From Gemmata massiliana (GTDB lineage Bacteria; Planctomycetota; Planctomycetia; Gemmatales; Gemmataceae), in NCBI RefSeq assembly GCF_901538265.1, contig NZ_LR593886.1, positions 7,337,738 through 7,401,737 on the forward strand: DNA of 64,000 nt, given 5' to 3'. This document shows, one piece after another, positions 60,077-64,000 of this stretch (position 1 is the first letter of the stretch; the number at the start of each line of letters is the position of its first letter). Both the position numbers and the translations under genes were made by a program. The notes under the pieces are model-generated. The model was given only the letters and a program-made list of their open reading frames with translations, did no database searches and was not told the origin of the DNA.

Positions 60077-60628
60077 ATGGCGTCTTCCGGCGGGCTACCC
60101 CAGTTAATCGACGCCCACTACGAAGCCCTCTACCGGTACGCCTACCGATTGAGCGGGTCCGCGGCGGACGCCGAGGATCTGACGCAAGAAACGTTCGGGA
60201 AGGCACTCGCCCGGTTGCCCCAACTCCGCGAGTTGGAACGAGCTAGAGCGTGGCTGTTCCGGATCTTGCGGAACCTGTACTTGCACAAAGTGCGAGACCA
60301 GAAGCGGCACAAAGTGGTCCCGCTCGATGCTGTGGGCGACCTGCCCCAGCAAACCGGCGACGACCCGGTACCGGAAATCGACCCGGTGAAGCTCCAGCAC
60401 GTGCTAGACGAATTGGATGAGACGTTTCGCACGCCCATCATCCTGTTCTATTTTGAAGAGTTCAGTTACCGCGACATTGCCGAGCAAATGGAGTTGCCGA
60501 TCGGAACCGTGATGTCGCGTTTGGCCCGGGGCAAGGCGTACCTCAGAACCCGCCTCAGTCCGGCCGACGAAGCGGACCGCGAACGGACCGCGCCCGCTCC
60601 GAAGAAGGTGACCGATGGACTGCCGTGA
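60077..60628 (+). CDS. ECF-type RNA polymerase sigma factor
   Basis: 183 residues. Region 2 (YRYAYRLSGSAADAEDLTQETF, about 18-40) and region 4 (FEEFSYRDIAEQMELPIGTVMSRL, about 125-150) are complete; no region 3, as in ECF sigmas. ATG 60077. It overlaps the anti-sigma gene by 14 bases. Probably autoregulated through the repeats at 59964 (inference). Confidence 0.9.
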   Translation: MASSGGLPQLIDAHYEALYRYAYRLSGSAADAEDLTQETFGKALARLPQLRELERARAWLFRILRNLYLHKVRDQKRHKVVPLDAVGDLPQQTGDDPVPEIDPVKLQHVLDELDETFRTPIILFYFEEFSYRDIAEQMELPIGTVMSRLARGKAYLRTRLSPADEADRERTAPAPKKVTDGLP

Positions 60629-61370
60629 CGCACAGTTTTACCTCCGACTCCGGGGGCACGCAACCGACGAACTCGGTCCGGACGTGACCGGTTCGCTCGA
60701 CGACCACCTGGCTACGTGCCCGGCGTGCGCCGCGGACGGGCGCGCGATCGCGGTGTTCGATCGCGCCATTGCACGAGCGATGATCGCGGTGCCGGTCCCA
60801 AGCGGGCTTCGTAGCCAGCTCGTGGCCCGCGTCGCCGAGAAACAGGGCGCGGACCTGCGCCGGAAGGCGTACCGGGCCGTGGCTGCCCTTGCTGCATCCG
60901 TTCTGTTCGTGGGCATCGCGTTCGGGATTTTCACCAAAACGCGCCCCAAAGTCGACACGGACGCTCTCGTCCAAAGGGCCGACGAACAACTGAGCGATCC
61001 CGAGCGTTCCACGCGCGAGTGGCTCATCTCCAAGAAACTCCCGGACCGGCTTCCGGACGAATGGGAATTGGATCTCTCCCTCGTAATGCACCGTGTGAAG
61101 GAAGAAATTCACGGCGAGGATGTGCCGGTGCTCGTGTTCCGGAGTTCGGACCCGCGCGACCCCACAGCGTTCGCGAAAGTGTATTTGTTCCCCAATAACG
61201 GCCGGTTCGACCTCAAAAACATCCAGGACGCCCAAGCCTCGCTCACTACGGCCCGGGTCGTTGTCGGGCAAGGTGACCTGCGTGGCGTGACCTACGTGAT
61301 CGTTCACACCGGTGGCCCCCTCGACGGCCTCAAACAGTTCCGCCGAAGCCTCAACGGTTCCAGGGCCTGA
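60615..61370 (+). CDS. Zinc-binding anti-sigma factor-like membrane protein
   Basis: 251 residues. The ZAS motif is DDHLATCPAC with His31, Cys35, Cys38 and an early Cys3. One membrane helix lies at about 88-106, then an extracytoplasmic beta/helical domain. This is the classic arrangement for holding the sigma factor at the membrane until a signal arrives. ATG 60615 overlaps the sigma gene. The outer-domain signal is unknown. Confidence 0.82.
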   Translation: MDCRDAQFYLRLRGHATDELGPDVTGSLDDHLATCPACAADGRAIAVFDRAIARAMIAVPVPSGLRSQLVARVAEKQGADLRRKAYRAVAALAASVLFVGIAFGIFTKTRPKVDTDALVQRADEQLSDPERSTREWLISKKLPDRLPDEWELDLSLVMHRVKEEIHGEDVPVLVFRSSDPRDPTAFAKVYLFPNNGRFDLKNIQDAQASLTTARVVVGQGDLRGVTYVIVHTGGPLDGLKQFRRSLNGSRA

Positions 61371-61396
61371 ATGCGATCCCTTCTTAGCTTCCGCAG

Positions 61397-61430
61397 CGCC
61401 CCGGTTTGGTGACCGGGGCGTGTTCGTTTG
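61397..61430 (+). terminator. Intrinsic terminator after anti-sigma gene
   Basis: Stem CGCCCCGGT/ACCGGGGCG with a 6-base loop, then TGTTCGTTTG. Confidence 0.6.
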
Positions 61431-61489
61431 TTGCGTACAATTCCCGTGTCGGTGACGCGCCGACGCTCCACGTCTCACTGAGGTGCATC

Positions 61490-61729
61490 ATGAACATCGA
61501 ACTGAGGTACTGCTCGCTTTGAGGGTACGAGCCCAAAGCCGTCAGTTTGACGGCCACGCTGTTGAGCAACTTGAAGCAGAAGATTAAGGGGCTAACCCTC
61601 GTCCCCGCGGGCGGCGGGTGCTTTGAGGTGACGCTCGACGGCGAGTTGATCTACTCGAAACTCAAAACCGGCCAGTTCCCCGACGAACAAACCGTTCTCG
61701 AATCCGTCCAGGGCAAATTGAAGAAATGA
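61490..61729 (+). CDS. SelW/Rdx-family selenoprotein (UGA-encoded selenocysteine)
   Basis: 79 residues if TGA 61520-61522 is read as selenocysteine. The start is ELRYCSLUGYEPKA with a CxxU motif (Cys8, Sec11), followed by LTATLLSNLKQKIKG, VPAGGGCFEVTLDGELIYSKLKTGQFPD, exactly the SelT/SelW/SelH Rdx pattern (thioredoxin-like redox protein). ATG 61490 has AGGTG upstream. A stem-loop starts 15 bases after the TGA. The automatic start at TTG 61547 would lose the whole active site. SelW-type proteins are cytoplasmic redox proteins; the partner is unknown. Confidence 0.82.
61520..61554 (+). promoter_or_regulatory. Bacterial SECIS candidate
   Basis: TGA 61520-61522 followed by a perfect 7-bp stem GCCGTCA/TGACGGC (61538-61544 and 61548-61554) with loop GTT. 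The loop begins 22 bases after the TGA and its first base is G, both within the bacterial SECIS rule. Confidence 0.7.
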
Positions 61730-61855
61730 CCTCGACCGTTCGCCACAACTCCCGGCAACTACTCGAAATCCGTGCGCCAAAGAACTGGCGCATTGCGTTT
61801 CTTCCGCATCACGGTGATAATTTCGTCGGTCCCACCCCTCTTCATGGAGACCATC

Positions 61856-63490
61856 ATGCCCCGTCGATCACTAATCGTGCCATTCGGCATCTTGTTCACG
61901 TGTCTCGTGCTCGTTCCGGCCTGCAAGAAAAAGCCGCCTCCTACTGCGGCCCCCCCGGAGCCGAGTGCTCCTACGAGCACCGTCAGTTCCGATTACCTGC
62001 TGTTCGCCCACCTGAACGTGAAAGACATCCGCGACGGTGCCATCTTCACCGAAGTGAAGCAAGCGTTCGCAAAGGCGGGCGGCGGAGCCGATTGGGACCA
62101 ACTCGAAGGGCGAATCGGTCGCGAGGCCGGGGTCAAACCGACTGATGTCGACGCGGTGACGGTCTGCATGACCGAGGCTCCGGCACGCGGGGAACCGAAT
62201 TTCGTCCTGATCGTCGCGGCTAACAGGCCGATGCCCAAAACCTCTGCATTCGGGCTGAACCCGCAAGCGAAGCCCGACGCACGCGGGTTCTACCAGATGC
62301 CGGGCGGGGGACTCATTCACTTCCCGAACGATAAGACGGCAGTTCTGCTCAGTTCGGCACTGGTTCCACAGTATTTGGAGGGGTACGCCAAGAACCAAAC
62401 CAGCGGTTGGCCGCTCACTCCGGACCTCACGAAGTCCGCCGCGGGGCACACGGCGTTCGTAGTCGCTCGGTTGGACAAGTTGCCGGCCGAAGCGCGGAAC
62501 AGCCACGAATTCAAAGATTTCGCACCATTCCTGACCGCCCGCACTGTCACCGTAATGGCCGACTTGAAGGGCAAGGAACTGAGTGCCACGGCCCGCGTCA
62601 CGTTCCCGGACGCGACCGCAGCTAGCCGAGCCAAAGAGAAGGGCCAAGAGCTAATCAAGATGGCGACCGGCGAGGTCGAGAAGCTTATGACGGGCCAATC
62701 CGACCTCGCCGCCGTGCTCCCCGCCGTCAAGGAAGCCCACCGCACGCTCCAAACTGCGAAGGTCGAAGTGTCCGGATCGGACCTGACCCTCGCGGCCGGC
62801 TACAAGGCCGACTTCGACCTCGGGCAGATGGTCACCGAGGCCGTGAAGAAGATCCAGAACTCGGCCGAAAAGATAACCACTCTCAACAACTTCAAGCAGG
62901 TCGGGCTAGCACTGCACAATTACCACAGCGTGTACAACGCGGCTCCCGTCCACGGGATCGGACCCAAAGGTGCTCTGCTGAAGAACGCGAACGAGAAGCC
63001 GCTCTTGAGTTGGCGGGTCGCGATTCTCCCGTACCTCGAACAAGACAACCTCTACCGGCAGTTCAAGCTCGACGAACCGTGGGACAGCGAACACAACAAG
63101 AAGCTCGTCGACAAGATGCCCAAAGTGTTCACACCGGTCGGTAAACCGGGCAAGCCGGGTTACACCCACACGCAGATGGCCGTCGGCCCGAACGCACTGC
63201 AACTGCCGGCCGCTCGTATCCCCACTTCGTTCCCGGACGGCACGTCGAACACAATTGCGGTTATCGAGGCGGCCGAACCCGTTATCTGGACCAAGCCGGA
63301 CGACGTAATGTTGCCGGGTGCGGTACTGCCCAAAGACCTAAAGAAGAAGTTCGGTGGGGTGCAACCGGGTGGGTTCAACGTTGCGATGTGGGACGGCTCG
63401 GCCCGATTCATCCCCGACACCGTTAGCGAACGAACGCTCGGCCTGCTACTCAACCCGCGAGACGGTCAGGTGATCCCGTCAGACTGGTAA
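61856..63490 (+). CDS. Lipoprotein with DUF1559-like C-terminal domain
   Basis: 544 residues. Signal with lipobox VPAC (Cys23) and a Pro-rich linker. Residues of about 40-325 form a long helical/beta domain without known relatives. From about 340 the protein matches DUF1559: [43 protein letters not shown] and FNVAMWDGSARFIPD, but without the prepilin N-terminus. ATG 61856 has GGAG 6 bases upstream. A strong terminator follows at 63537. Confidence 0.8.
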   Translation: MPRRSLIVPFGILFTCLVLVPACKKKPPPTAAPPEPSAPTSTVSSDYLLFAHLNVKDIRDGAIFTEVKQAFAKAGGGADWDQLEGRIGREAGVKPTDVDAVTVCMTEAPARGEPNFVLIVAANRPMPKTSAFGLNPQAKPDARGFYQMPGGGLIHFPNDKTAVLLSSALVPQYLEGYAKNQTSGWPLTPDLTKSAAGHTAFVVARLDKLPAEARNSHEFKDFAPFLTARTVTVMADLKGKELSATARVTFPDATAASRAKEKGQELIKMATGEVEKLMTGQSDLAAVLPAVKEAHRTLQTAKVEVSGSDLTLAAGYKADFDLGQMVTEAVKKIQNSAEKITTLNNFKQVGLALHNYHSVYNAAPVHGIGPKGALLKNANEKPLLSWRVAILPYLEQDNLYRQFKLDEPWDSEHNKKLVDKMPKVFTPVGKPGKPGYTHTQMAVGPNALQLPAARIPTSFPDGTSNTIAVIEAAEPVIWTKPDDVMLPGAVLPKDLKKKFGGVQPGGFNVAMWDGSARFIPDTVSERTLGLLLNPRDGQVIPSDW

Positions 63491-63536
63491 TCGGACCGGT
63501 GGTACTCACACACACAACAAGAGGCAACAAACGCGA

Positions 63537-63563
63537 GCGGCCCGCCTTTTGGCGGGCCGCTTT
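63537..63563 (+). terminator. Intrinsic terminator after lipoprotein
   Basis: Perfect stem GCGGCCCGCC/GGCGGGCCGC with loop TTTT, followed by TTT, 47 bases after the stop. Confidence 0.75.
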
Positions 63564-63580
63564 CGTGTGCGCGGTGCGCG

Positions 63581-64000
63581 TTACGCCCGTTGAACGGACA
63601 GGAACAGTTCGCTCATCTTCATGCCCAGAGCCAGGCAGATGCGGTACAGCGTTTCGATCGACGCGGAGTTCTTGCCCAATTCAATCTGGCTCAGGTATCC
63701 GAGCGAGACCCCGGTGCGGTCGCTCATGTTGGAAAGCGTCAGCGCCAGTGCCTTGCGGCGCTCGCGGATCGCCGCGCCGAGCGCCTCCTTGAGCGCGTCC
63801 TCGGTCATTCGGAGGAGGCCCTGGCTCTCCAGACACCGGTACACGATCTCGCGGAGCTGCTCGATCTGGAACGGCTTGGTCAGGTAGTCGCAGGTCTTCG
63901 CCCGGAGGCAGTTGATCGCGCTGTCCACCGACGGGTAGCCGGTGACGACAACGATGTTCGCGTCCGGTTGGTGGTCCCGAATCCAACCGAACACCTGCTC
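63581..64000 (-). CDS. Response regulator fused to XRE-type HTH (5' truncated by window)
   Basis: The visible 139 residues hold the second half of a receiver domain (VVVTGYPSVDSAINCLRAKTCDYLTKPF, with the conserved Thr and Lys) followed by an XRE/Cro-type HTH (VSLGYLSQIELGKNSASIETLYRICLALG). The frame is open to the window end, so the N-terminus with the phosphoacceptor Asp is outside. XRE is an uncommon output for a response regulator. A DNA-binding regulator of two-component type is likely; target unknown. Confidence 0.8.
   Translation of the reverse strand, partial: EQVFGWIRDHQPDANIVVVTGYPSVDSAINCLRAKTCDYLTKPFQIEQLREIVYRCLESQGLLRMTEDALKEALGAAIRERRKALALTLSNMSDRTGVSLGYLSQIELGKNSASIETLYRICLALGMKMSELFLSVQRA

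Noticed and set aside
61547-61729. 60-residue protein starting at TTG 61547
   Set aside because: This is the tail of the SelW-like gene; the frame continues upstream through TGA to ATG 61490.

Overview
This high-GC window reads as a chromosomal segment of a planctomycete, most likely of the Gemmata group (inference). Evidence: a DUF1559 prepilin-type protein and a second DUF1559-like lipoprotein, a DUF1501 protein with a twin-arginine signal, a TIGR02996 repeat-companion domain, two N-terminal zinc ribbons on membrane proteins, a glycine-rich secreted protein of planctomycete type, and an rRNA unit that lacks 16S.

Layout. 1-13 kb: a tightly packed plus-strand run for fermentation and storage: LDH, phosphoketolase, a LOG protein, glycogen phosphorylase, a DUF2254 membrane protein, a BASS transporter, a HAD phosphatase, a glycerol-1-phosphate dehydrogenase-like enzyme and PPK2. 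13-21 kb: two secreted proteins, an RND efflux adaptor and pump, and glycogen debranching enzyme. 21-32 kb: an atypical MBL hydrolase with thioredoxin, then mostly minus-strand genes (glycosyltransferase, MgtC, two isocitrate/isopropylmalate-type dehydrogenases, tryptophan dioxygenase, methyltransferase, a secretin-N-domain protein) and a TPR protein. 32-44 kb: a zinc-ribbon/caspase-like membrane protein, a HEAT-repeat protein, argC, amidase, RluA, and two adjacent genes matching the two halves of D-glutamate cyclase. 44.8-48.9 kb: minus-strand tRNA-Ile, tRNA-Ala, 23S and 5S with its own promoter and terminator and no 16S. 49-56 kb: methylisocitrate lyase, an orphan MlaF-type ATPase, two genes sharing a C-terminal tail, a DUF4956/VTC polyphosphate pair, and a DUF1559 gene with an in-frame TGA. 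57-64 kb: DUF1501, two tiny lipoproteins, an ECF sigma/anti-sigma pair, a SelW-like selenoprotein, a DUF1559-like lipoprotein, and part of a response regulator fused to an XRE-type HTH.

The metabolic genes fit together. GlgP and GlgX release sugar phosphate and glucan from glycogen. Phosphoketolase makes acetyl phosphate and LDH reoxidises NADH. PPK2 and the VTC-domain protein handle polyphosphate. The strongest discoveries are a SelW-type reading frame with UGA in the CxxU position and a stem-loop at bacterial SECIS spacing (61490-61729); the 16S-less rRNA unit with two good promoters; the split D-glutamate cyclase pair; and a family of about 40-bp repeats dispersed between genes.
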